From Cokeromyces recurvatus (taxonomy: Eukaryota; Mucoromycota; Mucoromycetes; Mucorales; Mucoraceae), in NCBI RefSeq assembly GCF_025118155.1, contig NW_026251416.1, positions 264,028-328,027 on the forward strand: a DNA stretch of 64,000 bases, in the 5' to 3' direction. The notes under the pieces were generated by a model. The model saw only the letters and a list, made by a program, of their open reading frames with translations, searched no databases and was not told where the DNA came from. The translations under genes and the position numbers were made by a program. Shown here piece after piece: positions 1 through 11,051 of the stretch (position 1 is the first letter of the stretch; the number at the start of each line of letters is the position of its first letter).

Positions 1-107
1 GGTGTAGATAAAAGGTCAGCAAATGCATCTTTTGGTTTTTCTTTTGGTATAGGCTGTTTTACAACAGATGTTGGTGTAGACCAATTAAGGTCGAGTAAAT
101 CGTCCAT
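1..107 (-). CDS. 5' end of an auxilin-like clathrin-uncoating factor (partial)
   Basis: Only the first 35-36 codons are in the window; the gene continues off the left edge. The protein starts MDDLLDLNWS and goes on with a proline/lysine-rich stretch that contains KDAFADLL. A very short acidic-hydrophobic N-terminus of this form, followed by low-complexity sequence, is what I recall of fungal Swa2-type J-domain co-chaperones, which act with Hsc70 to strip clathrin from vesicles. No UBA, TPR or J domain can be seen because the gene is cut, so the family name is inferred from the N-terminus alone. The start ATG is the first one after an AT-rich upstream spacer. Confidence 0.45.
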   Translation of the reverse strand, partial: MDDLLDLNWSTPTSVVKQPIPKEKPKDAFADLLST

Positions 108-1352
108 TTTATAAATTTAGATTGAAGAAAAAAAAAAGACAATAAAAATCAAGCAATTTTATTTCAAATATTGTCGGCCAATAAATTTATTATGCGTCAT
201 ATATGTGTGTTATTTGTAGAAAAGAGGTATTTTATTTTAAAATTTAGACTCGTTTTACAGTCCAAGTTAAGGATAGATCAAAGAATAATTCAAAGTTTTA
301 CTTTGATAGTTCAAATGAAGTACAGATAAGAGTTACCTCAAGCTTCTTCAGTGATATATATATTTACCAGTGAGTCTTTTTACATTTGATTTAATTCTTA
401 CATAATCTTTAATGAATGACACTATTTTAAGAAAATATTGGGACACACTCAAAGCAGGCACTAGCATTATAATTTAATGTTTTTTTTTCCCTAATTACCT
501 TCAATATAAGTAATAATGCATATATATATATATATATCTTACTAGTTATTCTTTCTTGTACTAAAGAATTCGGTTTTTAAATGTTGACTCCTGTTGAGTC
601 AACTTCATCCACTTTACCTGTCTGCACTTTATATATGTATTTTTTTTTAAAGCTTAAATATATAACTGAATACTATAAAAAAACATATCCAGTAATAAGA
701 GGGATAGGACTAAATGTTATATATTTAGAAACTACAATGCGAGGTTTCTCAATTACAAATTAAAAAGGAAGAAAAAGTCTATATTAGCCAGACTATTTTA
801 GGTTACAAGTGTCAAATTCTTCGTATTATTTCAAATTATACTTGAAACAACTCTTTTAATCTACAAACAGTAATGCTATTATAGGGCATCACTCATGTCC
901 CTTTTATTTGTAAGGCTTGTGACATGATTCTTTGGAAATATAGTGTAGTTTCCTAAAAAAAAAAGGATTATTTAAATCACCATAACAACCACTGTATTCT
1001 TTTTTTAAAATAAAATATACTTATATACTTACAAATAAGATATCCAACGATAATGATTGTCATTTTGTATAAAGAGAATCACTTCTTGTCATAAGTTAGC
1101 TTTTACTTTGCTTGATTTTACAGCATTTAATCATCTTAAGTATAGTTTTAATTAATCCAAAATTGCCTTATTTCTAAATATGAACACAGTAAGGGATAGG
1201 AAGATCAGTCAAAAACAATAATCCACTCTTACTATAAAAGAGATACTATCTACAATAATTATGAACCTTATACAATATAAACTCTCAATGACAAAAAATA
1301 AAAATAAAAATAAATACAAGTAGTAATATTTTATAATAATATAAAATAGTAT
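108..1352. other. Gene-less AT-rich spacer
   Basis: About 1.25 kb between two minus-strand genes: the promoter side of the auxilin-like gene and the 3' side of the NDUFS6 gene. It holds homopolymer A/T runs and a TA dinucleotide tract near 519-537. The 60-codon open frame at 581-763 has no recognisable motif and I treat it as chance. I see no RNA gene here. Confidence 0.6.
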
Positions 1353-1964
1353 CTAATGATGATGTTCTTCTGTCTTTTGGAAGCGAATTCCACCTAAAAT
1401 AAAATAAAATAAAAAGGTAACAATATTAAAAGAATATACTCTATATGCAATTCACTATAACTTACAATAGCCGCAAGAATGAGGACCAGGCTTATCTAAA
1501 TTGATATAGACTCTAGGATGACCTACAGGCCCACCGCCTAAGATATAATTAGAGTCAGTAATCTCATCATAGAAACTATGCTATTTCTTTCTTACCACCA
1601 TCGCAATGAACAATTCTCTTGCTCACAAATTGAATGGGCACTTCAGCAATAAGTTCAATGGCTGCCATAGGGTTAGGCTATCCGCATATTTATAAATGTA
1701 AATATATTATTCTTATTCTTATTCTTATTCTTATTCTTATTTTACCTGAGTACTCATATCAATTTGTTCGAAACGTGGCCCAGCCATAGCTTTTGCCTTT
1801 GGACGTTGATTTTCAGACCAAGTATTAGTACGATTCGGTGCTTGTTGAAGTTCGGCTTCAATAGTCTTAGCTGAGGGTTTCAAAGAAGTTGTATATGAAG
1901 CAATACAAGTCTTTAAGCAAGTGTGTCGAGCTATACTAATGCGTTGAATTGAATGTCGAAGCAT
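1353..1964 (-). CDS. NDUFS6: NADH:ubiquinone oxidoreductase (complex I) 13-kDa zinc subunit, NDUFS6 type
   Basis: Nuclear-encoded accessory subunit of mitochondrial complex I, located in the matrix arm. Exons are 1964-1746, 1677-1596, 1537-1466 and 1393-1353, giving 137 residues with all phases consistent. The C-terminal zf-CHCC fold is clear: HCDGGGG (Cys98), GHPRVYINLDK (His107), then CGYC (Cys122, Cys125) bind the Zn ion. The N-terminus MLRHSIQRISIARH is an Arg/Ser-rich matrix presequence, which is why I chose the ATG at 1964 over the in-frame ATG at 2027, whose extra 21 residues are hydrophobic and look like leader. The gene is divergent from the next one with 161 bp between the start codons, so the two probably share a promoter. 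A TTATTC microsatellite (about 1708-1741) lies directly behind the first donor site. Confidence 0.93.
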
Positions 1965-2125
1965 TATTTTATTTTGTGTGGGGAAATGTAAGTGGAGAAA
2001 ATAAATAACAAGCCTGGAGAACAACAACCCACTTAAGTTAGCTGAATTTCAATTTAAAGGTGACGTTTACAGCAAACTTCAGTTACAAAATTATGCGTTT
2101 CTTTTTTACAATAGAATAGGACAAG

Positions 2126-2506
2126 ATGGAAAACACATTTCAATTGATACAAGTTGAACCTTTTTCCTTTGATGATAGTGATGAAGAGTACGAAATGGAA
2201 ACAGAAGAACATTTACTTACTAAAGATCAACATGACAGCTTGCTAAAAAACATTAAATTCAAACTCATTGAATGTGTAAGTGATCTATGTCGTCTAGAGC
2301 ACTCCCATAGATCGAGAGTCATTGAATTTAAAAAAAGAGGAGAATATTATAGTCCCCAAAAAGCACAAACAACGAGTGCTAAAATCAAAGAAATAAAAAA
2401 CTTGATAGAAGCAAAGGAGATGGAATATAATCAATTGAGGACATTCCTACTATCTCAACACAAACAACGAATTGCGGCTTATGGACCTATTAATTATTAC
2501 ACTTAA
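2126..2506 (+). CDS. Small acidic/coiled-coil protein of unknown function
   Basis: Intronless 126-residue open frame beginning MENTFQLIQVEPF. Residues about 15-30 are acidic (DDSDEEYEMETEE). Residues about 35-115 are rich in K, E, L and I with heptad-like spacing, consistent with a helical or coiled-coil protein. There is no signal peptide or membrane segment. I do not recognise the family. Support for a real gene is codon use like its neighbours, a divergent arrangement with the NDUFS6 gene across a short shared promoter, and an AATAAA-type signal downstream (about 2590). Confidence 0.65.
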   Translation: MENTFQLIQVEPFSFDDSDEEYEMETEEHLLTKDQHDSLLKNIKFKLIECVSDLCRLEHSHRSRVIEFKKRGEYYSPQKAQTTSAKIKEIKNLIEAKEMEYNQLRTFLLSQHKQRIAAYGPINYYT

Positions 2507-3000
2507 TACAACATCTTGTTTAAATTTTATTTTATTTTAATTTGTATAAAGGAAAAAAAAATATGTGTAAAATGATGTTGAAAACAAAGAATAAAGATAA
2601 TCAATAAAACCTAACAATTATTTCTACAAGACGTTAAACTAATTATGTTAGATGTCTTCAAATACACAATAATGGTGCTTAATATAAAAATAAAATGTGA
2701 AATAAACGAAAAGCTTGATTCAAGGAGTAAATTAATAAAAGTTTTCTACAACTTGGATAGTAATGTAAAACTGAGACTAAACGTATGAATAAGAAAAAAT
2801 AAAAACAAAAAAAAAAGATTAATCTATGTGACTTGTTCTACAATAAAAAGACATTTCATACTTCCATAATAAATAGAACTAATTCTTCATTTTTTATTAC
2901 TCTTAAAAATATTTATCATAATTTCTTCTTCTTTTATACTAAAAAAAAGAATAAAAACCCTTTTTTTTTTATAATACACATATAACGAAATTAAATTGTC
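2507..3000. other. Short intergenic region, small gene to TAF2
   Basis: About 0.5 kb of AT-rich sequence with poly-A and poly-T tracts. It contains the 3' end of the small gene and the putative promoter of the TAF2 gene. No other feature is supported. Confidence 0.5.
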
Positions 3001-4511
3001 ATGCAGAGAGACGCATTAAAAAAAGCGTTTACATTATAAGTATTTCAATTTTCAATGATTAACAATTATGAAACTTTGTTAGCTTCGCGTAGTACTGACA
3101 TGTTTACTTTCTTTTTATACAAGTCATGAACGATTTGTGCTTGAGATAGATCCAAGTAAATGTTTTATAAAGGTAATTAGTTGAGAATTAGCTATATTAT
3201 GTTGATTTAACATTTTAAATAATAAAACAGGGTTTAGCAGAACTTACGATTCAACCTTTAAATAATAAACTTACAAGTGTTCGAATCAACTGTCAACAAT
3301 GCAGTAAGCATTTATTTTCATTTGTTTAATTTATAATACTTTTAACAAACTTTTATTATTTATTTTATTTTTAGAAATTAAAAAGGCATTTGTTAATGAT
3401 AAACCAGTTGAATTTGAATACATTGATGCAGTAAATAATCTTGCACTAGATTCAAATACAACAATAGCTCATCATCAAGTTTATAAAAATCGATATTTAA
3501 CTGCATTAAGGAATGCTGATGAAGGCGAATTGAATATAAAATTACCTGCTGATTGTATAAAAGAAGTAAGTAAGCGAATCCTATTATTTATTTTTTTGTT
3601 TAACTTTTCTTTTTCTTTTTCTTTTTCTTTTCTTTTCTTTTTCTTTTTTTTTAAAAAAACAGGTATCTGAAGCAGAAGCTCAGTCTATTAACAAAACGGC
3701 AGATTTTCTACAATCAAAGTCAGGTACATAACTATAAAATATGAATGTATCAGTACTGGACTTATTTATCATTATATGTATTTGTATATTAGATTCATAT
3801 TCTACACAGCGTAAAGAAGAATCAGCAGCAACAACGCCAGTAAATAATAACAATACCGAAGAGTCTATTGAACAACCAACTTATGCTCCGATCATTATTC
3901 AAATCGAATATACTTTAGAAGATCCACGGAATGGCGTTATTTTCGTTCAAAGAGATGAAGAAGTAGCACCTTATCGTGTTAACCATGTTTATACAGTACA
4001 CCAGCCGTTACCAGGTGCAACACGATCCTGGTTACCTTGTATTGATAGAGTTTCTGAACGATGTACATGGGATATGGAGTTTATTGTGCCTCGTAAAAAC
4101 GATAACAGTATATTACCTTTGTCTGAGTACGATGGAGAAGGTGCATTTGATGAGACAGATGGGATAATGGTTGTATGTAGTGGAGATGTACTTGAGCAAG
4201 TAATTCATCCTACAGATTCATCAAAGAAAATTGTTCATTATAACCTATCCGTACCTACGCCAGCACCCTTTATTGGATTTGCCATTGGTCCGTTTGAGAT
4301 GATCAAATTATCTCCTTCTCAACTTCAAGAAGAGGTTATGACAGCAACTAATTTGGATGAAAATCAGCAACAAAGTTTAATGGCTGAAATTAATATGATG
4401 TCTAATATTTATGCATTCGCTTTACCAGGTTTGGAAGAGGAGTTGAGTATTACATGTAGTTTTCTAATGCATGTAAGTAGGTTATAATAGTAAATTAAAT
4501 AATTATTAATG

Positions 4512-4561
<50 letters not shown>

Positions 4562-7267
4562 GCTATGCATTTTTATACACAAGAGTATGGGTCATATCCC
4601 TTTTCGGATTACAAGCTTGTGTTTGTAGAAGATGCTTGGGCAGATACTGCATCAAGTGCTTCTTTAGCTATTTGTAGCTCAAGATTATTGCATTCAGCAG
4701 ATGTAATAGATCAAATTTATCTTACTAGACGTGAATTAAGTCAAGCACTTGCTAAGCAATGGTTTGGTATTTATATTGTTCAAAAGTCATGGCCTGATAC
4801 TTGGCTAGTACGAGGATTAGCTAATTTGATGGGTTCTTTATTTATTAAAAGACATTTGGGTAATAATGAATATCGTCTAAGATTAAAAAAGGTAATGACA
4901 ATTAAGAAAAAAAAAACAATATAAGAAAGGGTTGCTAAAAAAAACTTTATTATTATTAGGATATGGAATTATGTTGTAAATTAGATATCAATCGACCTCC
5001 CATATATAACCCAGCGTTGCCTTATCCAGTAGATCCAGAAGATTTAGAATTCATTGATTTAAAAGCACCTATTGTCATTTATATGCTTGATAAAAGAATG
5101 TGTAAAGGAGGCGGGACATTAGGCCTCTCTCGAGTGTTACCCAAAATTCTTGTTTCAGCTATGAGTGGTGAATTATCACAAAATGCTATTAGCACTCATT
5201 ATTTTCTTCGACTTTGTAGAAAGGTGAGTGGATTCGATACGCGTATATTTGCAGAACAATGGATTTATCGTAGTGGATGTCCTCGATTTTCATTTTCATT
5301 CCATTTCAATCGTAAGAAAATGGTTGTTGAAATTTTTATGCGCCAAGAAAATACAAATGCTTCACTCTTATCTAATCAACAAGATACATTGGGAAACTCG
5401 GATAACGGTGGTGCAATCATAGCGAATTATCAGGAATTAATGTCACCTGTTTTCACTGGAAATTTAACTGTTCGAATTCATGAAGCAGATGGTACACCAT
5501 ATGAGCATATTCTTGACATTCAATCCACAACAAACAAGTTTGAGGTGCAGTTTAATACGAAATACAAACGTATTCGTCGAAACACAAAGAGATTCTTAGC
5601 AAAACAAGCAGCAGCAGCAGCAGCAGTAGCTGAAGAAGAACAAGAAAACGAAGAAGGAACAGAGAGCACAACGGTACTGGGTATTATTCCTAGTTTAGGT
5701 CTTGGTATGCCTGTATTTGAAGATCCGGCTCAAAAACAAGCCTGGAGGATCGTAGAATGGGGTCAAGACGAAGAGGATACAAGCGGTGCTGCAAGTGCAA
5801 TGTTTGACTGGATTCGATTAGATGCTGAATTTGAATGGCTTTGTATTTGTGATTTTAAGCAACCTGATTATATGTGGGCTGCTCAATTGACCAAAGATCG
5901 TGATGTTGTAGCTCAGCATGAGGCTATTGAGGCTTTGAAACATATGCCTTCCTATGCCACATCAACAAGCTTGTTGCGTGCAGTGCTTGATAATAAATGC
6001 TTTTATAAAATTCGTATGGAGGCTGCTTATGGATTAGCAGCTTGTGCTACACCAAGTTTGAATTGGGTTGGTCTACATCAATTGAATAAGATGTTTAATA
6101 AGCGTTATTGCTTCCCTGTAACGAATTCAAATAATGAAGAGAACGAATTACCTATGACAGTTTCAATTCCTAAGCCAAATAATTTCTCCAACTTGCCAGA
6201 TTACTTTATACAAAAAGCATCTGTTGTTGCATTTTCACAAATCCGTGATGAGCGTGGTTTAACACCTGTACGTATTAGACAATTCTTATTGGACCTACTA
6301 AAATATAATGACAATGTTGGAAATGAGTTTTCTGATTGCTATTATGTGGCTACCTTGATATCTTCATTAGGTGATGCTATAATACCCTCGCTAACAACTG
6401 ACGATATAGCATCCTTAGAACAAGAAGATGATCTAGAAGGTGAGCAAGTAAATGCAGCAGCTAAAGCCGAAATTGAGCGATTCCGTACTTTGGATTACGT
6501 GATTCCTAGCTATCATAATATTATCACCGTCACTTGTCTTCAAACGATGACAAAGCTTATGCTTAAGGAATTAATGCCGGTCAATATACCAATGTTCTTA
6601 CAATACACACGATATGGCAACTATCTTGAAGTACGTCTTGCTGCCTTTGATAGTCTTTTTATATTATGTGGACTTTCAGATCATACACTTAATCGTTATT
6701 TCTTGAGTGTTATCAAGGACGATTTATGTGTTTATGTATCGCATTATGTTGCTCGTGCCATGCTGGCATGGCTAGGTTTGGCCCTTAAAGAAACTAGTAG
6801 TATATCAAACGAAAATAATGCAGAATCCAATCGATTTGTCGAGGAATTTGCTGAAGAAGAGGGACGAGTCGTGATTGACGATGAACGTAGCACTTCACCT
6901 CCACAGAAAACGATTCAACAAGAATTCCAAATGAATATTGAAAGTTTGAGAAAACGATTTGAAAATGATACTGAACTTCAACAAAGCCTTTGGAAGTTAT
7001 TGAAGTAAACTTTTTATTTTATTTTATTATCTTTCTGTGTTATATTTAATTATTATTATTATTTAGTTCTTCTGAAAATGCTAAGCTTGATCATTCAATA
7101 CGAAAATACTTGCTGCAATTTTGTGAATACATGTTCAAACCTATTGATGTTGGTCTTAAAGTTACTATTCGTGTTCCCACGTTGCCATCGGTAATTTTTG
7201 TTTTGAGTAGTTTATCAGAAACAACATCCTCTAACAACTATTTTTATTTTGTTTTATTTTATTTTTT

Positions 7268-7302
<35 letters not shown>

Positions 7303-10300
7303 CACAAGAAATACCCGAAGATACATCAGAACCATCAACACCAACCTCGCATACTATTATTCGTTTTAGCAAACCCAAACAGAAACCAGAAGAAAGTAAG
7401 TGGCATAGTGCATACATCTATTTTTTATTCTCAAAAAAAAAAAAATTAAACCTACAATTTATAGAATCCAAGACTCATAAGAAAACAAACAATATTTATA
7501 TTAAAACTGAAAATCTTTCACAAGATATACCAGCCACTGAACCTTCTGTAGAAGCTATTTCTTCACCTATTTCTATTGATTCAGCAAATCATATAATGGA
7601 TAATGAACAAGTAATAACAAAGCCAGTTGAAGAAAAAGTCGTACAAAGACCTCCTTCTCCACCACCTAAACCGAAATATAAAAAAGTAGTCGATAATGTT
7701 ACTGCTGAAGAACTCAAGAAATGCAGACGTGTTTTTAATAAATTAAACAAGAGCCCTTCTGCCTTATTATTTACTCAACCTGTAGATGAAGTTTTGGATG
7801 GTGCACCAGGATATTATGAAATAATTAAGTAAGTTTTAAATTATGTAATAATGTTAGGGGAAAAAAAAAACTCATTTATTTATCAATTTTTATCTTAATA
7901 TGTGTAGAAAACCAATGGATTTAGGTTTAATTAAAAGAAGGTTGGAAAATAAGGAATATAGTTCGTTTAATCAGTTTGAAGATGATATACGTTTAATGTT
8001 AAATAATTGTTTTACATATAATGGACCAGGATCGTATGTTTACAACGAAGGCATGGCTTTAGAAGCAGTTTTTGAAAAGGAACTGGCTAATATGCGTGGT
8101 AAAGAAGACGACGAGACTCAAAATATGACCATTGTTGAAAACCCTGTAAATAATGCCCATCATAGCCCTCCTCCTATTACAACACCAACGACTGTTGTTA
8201 TTAAACCGCCTAAACCTGTTAAAACTAAATCTATTACTACTGTTGTATCATCTAAACCTTTAGAAAAACCCTCTAAAGAGGAAAAGAAAGGATCTATTCC
8301 ATCTGAGGACACTACAACAATTACAGGCACTACTTCTTTAACGACAACAGTATCAGCAGGAGCCAATAAGAATATATCCCGTATGAGTGAAAAGGAAAAG
8401 ATGGAGGCTTTACTTCAAAAGACAATGACAAATCCACATGCATTTGAATTCTTACGTCCTGTTGATCCTATAAGACAGGGAATTCCTCATTATACAAAAA
8501 TCATCAAAACGCCTATGGATTTAGGTACAATTAAAAGTCGGTTAAAGAATAATCATTATATAAATGCTCAAGCAATGGATTCTGACGTACGCTTAATGCT
8601 TAATAATTGTTATACCTTCAATCTTCCTAATACATATGTCTATAATGAAGCAAAGCAACTTGAAGAGGCTTACACTAAAGAATGGAAATATTATTTCAGT
8701 ACTAATACAACTACGGATGCTCGACGAGAATCATTTTCGAAAGCAAAAGAGAAACAAGAAGCTACTACTACTGTTATTCCTACAACACCTACTGTGCCAA
8801 CTACCATAAAAATTAAGGCACCTCAGGAAAAGACAAGTGCATCTTCAAAGTCCTCTAAAGCTGTTAATGATGTCAAGGCTGCTAATATGAATACCACAAG
8901 TGCTTCTGACTCTTCAAAGACATCTATTCAACTTACTGTGGGCTCAAGTACGGTCACACCTACATCTTCATCCACAGCTACTAAACCATCAAATGCAGAA
9001 AAGGTGAAATTAAAATCAACTGCAGCTCTCATTAATCCCGCGATGAGTGATGACAATCGCAAACGATGTGATCGAATTTTCAAGAAGCTGTGGGCACATC
9101 AAGCGTCTCAACCCTTTTATGAACCTGTTGATGCAGTTGTCTTGAATATTCCTCAATATTATGAAGTCATCAAGCGTCCTATGGACCTGTCTACGATCCG
9201 AAAGAATTTGGATCAAGGAAAATATGAAACGATCTGGGAATTTGAACGCGATGTACGACAAATCTTTTGGAACTGTTATGGCTTTAATGATCATAACTCA
9301 TGGGTTGTTAAACAATGTCAAGCACTCGAAACATTCTTTAACCAGATCTGGTCTACAGAATTCGCTAATCCAGATGCACTCAAGGGAGAAGAGAAACGAA
9401 TTGCACAGAAGGTTGTTAATAAACTAACCTTACATGATGCTGCTGCTATCTTTAATGAGCCTGTTGATTTAGAGTCACTTCCAGATTATGCTCTTGTTGT
9501 TAAGCAACCAATGGATCTACGTACCATTTGGGAACGATTAGAAAGTGGTAAATATACCTCTTTGAAGAATCTTGATCAAGATATTCGACTTGTCTTCAAA
9601 AATTGCTTTACTTATAATGCTCCTGGTACTTTTGGACATGAGCAAGGTAAAAAGTTAGAGAAATATTATCATAATATTGGAAGAGAGATGAGAGCTCGGA
9701 TCAGTAACGCTAATGTCGTGAAACGACCTCATTCATCATCACCTGCGAAAACAACCCACGGTGAAGAGGAAGCCACTTTACCACCTGCAAAGAAAGTGAA
9801 GTCATCACATACTAGTCAAAAGCCAGCAATTACTATAGATACAACAGTAGAGCCTATGGAAATAGATTCTGTACCCTCCGTAACTAAAACACCTTCAGTG
9901 ACCAAATCGCCATCAGTGACCAAATCGCCATCAGTGACCAAATCGCCATCAGTAATCAAATCGCCATCAGTAACCACCAAATCACCATCAATGATCAAAT
10001 CACCATCAGTGACCAAATCACCATCAGTGACAAAGTCATCATCAATGACCAAATCATCTTTGGTAGCCAAATCGCCGTCTAGTTCTAAATCACCTTCAGT
10101 AACCAAGTCACTTGACAATAGCCCACCTGCTAAATTACATCCTACTTTACAAGCCAAGATGGAGTCACTGATTCATAGAATGATGAATCGTAAGGAATCT
10201 TTTGGTTTCTTGGAACCTGTAAGTTGCTTGGGTAATAATAATAATAATAATAATGTCTAATTCGCTTCTTTATTAGGTGGATCCAATTGCTTTAAATATC

Positions 10301-10906
10301 CCACATTATCCTATGATCATTAAACATCCAATGGATCTTGGTACGATGCTTACAAAAGCGAAAGAAGGAGAATACAAGACAGTTAAGGAATTTGAGAGTG
10401 ATATGCGACTGATTTTCACCAACTGCTATACATTCAATGGCTTTGATCATCTTCTCTCACAAAATGCAAAAATTTTAGAAGGTATTCTGAATAAAGAAAT
10501 ACCTAATCTACGACGTAAGGAAGAACAGCTTAAGGCATCCCCGACTCAACTTGCAGAGCTTAAGAAATACAAATCCGTCTTGGATAAGTTACGTGATCAT
10601 CCACATTACTATGCATTTGGGGCGCCTGTAGACGTTGAACTGTTACAGATTCCAACTTACTATGACATCATTAAACACCCTATGGATTTTGGTACAATTC
10701 GAAAACGATTAGAGAGTGGCAAATACCAAGATACAGATGAGATCTTAAAGGACGCGAAACAAGTCTTTATCAATTGTTATTTGTTTAATTTACCAGATGA
10801 TGTTGTCACGAAGATGGGACAAGAATTACAAGAAGAATTTAATAGGTTATGTAAAGCGAGAGGGCTTCGTACGATTGAGATAGATATGGCAAAAGATGTA
10901 GTATAA
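3001..10906 (+). CDS. TAF2: TFIID subunit TAF2 with six C-terminal bromodomains
   Basis: Exons 3001-3026, 3124-3172, 3231-3303, 3375-3565, 3663-3723, 3793-4472, 4562-4891, 4960-7004, 7067-7190, 7302-7395, 7465-7828, 7908-10218 and 10277-10906 sum to 6978 nt, or 2325 residues without a stop. The first about 1200 residues are a TAF2: M1-aminopeptidase-like N-terminus (AHERFVLEID, GLAELTIQP, RSWLPCIDRVSERCTWDMEF, YTQEYGSYPF) and HEAT-like repeats ending IRKYLLQFCEYMFKP. The zinc-binding peptidase signature is absent, as in other TAF2s. After a Pro/Lys-rich linker come six bromodomains near residues 1305-1420, 1507-1610, 1723-1830, 1839-1945, 2093-2200 and 2208-2315. Each has PVD, a PMD(L/F) motif and the acetyl-lysine-reading Asn (FTYN, YTFN, YGFN, FTYN, YTFN, YLFN). 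TAF2 is known to contact the Initiator element within TFIID; bromodomains read acetylated histones. The 26-nt first exon is a splice-phase inference. Confidence 0.9.
9886..10110 (+). repeat. SVTKSP minisatellite in the TAF2 linker
   Basis: An 18-bp unit (ACC AAA TCG CCA TCA GTG) is repeated about 10 times with drift, encoding a Ser-Pro-Ser-Val-Thr-Lys periodicity between bromodomains 4 and 5. The first copies are nearly identical and the last ones degenerate (SSM, SSLVA). Ser-Pro/Thr-Lys steps of this kind are flexible and could be phosphorylated; that is inference. Confidence 0.85.
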
Positions 10907-11051
10907 ACAACAACATAAATGTGTAAATAAAGAAAGATGAAATAAATACAAAAAATATATAAATAATAAAAAAAAATAAATAGTTTTTAATAACAAACAA
11001 ACTACTTTTAATTAATATACACTTTTATTTTTTTTTTTTTTTTACTTTAAT

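Noticed and set aside
9816..10157. 113-codon minus-strand frame with Asp-Gly-Asp repeats
   Set aside because: Antisense of the SVTKSP minisatellite in the TAF2 gene.
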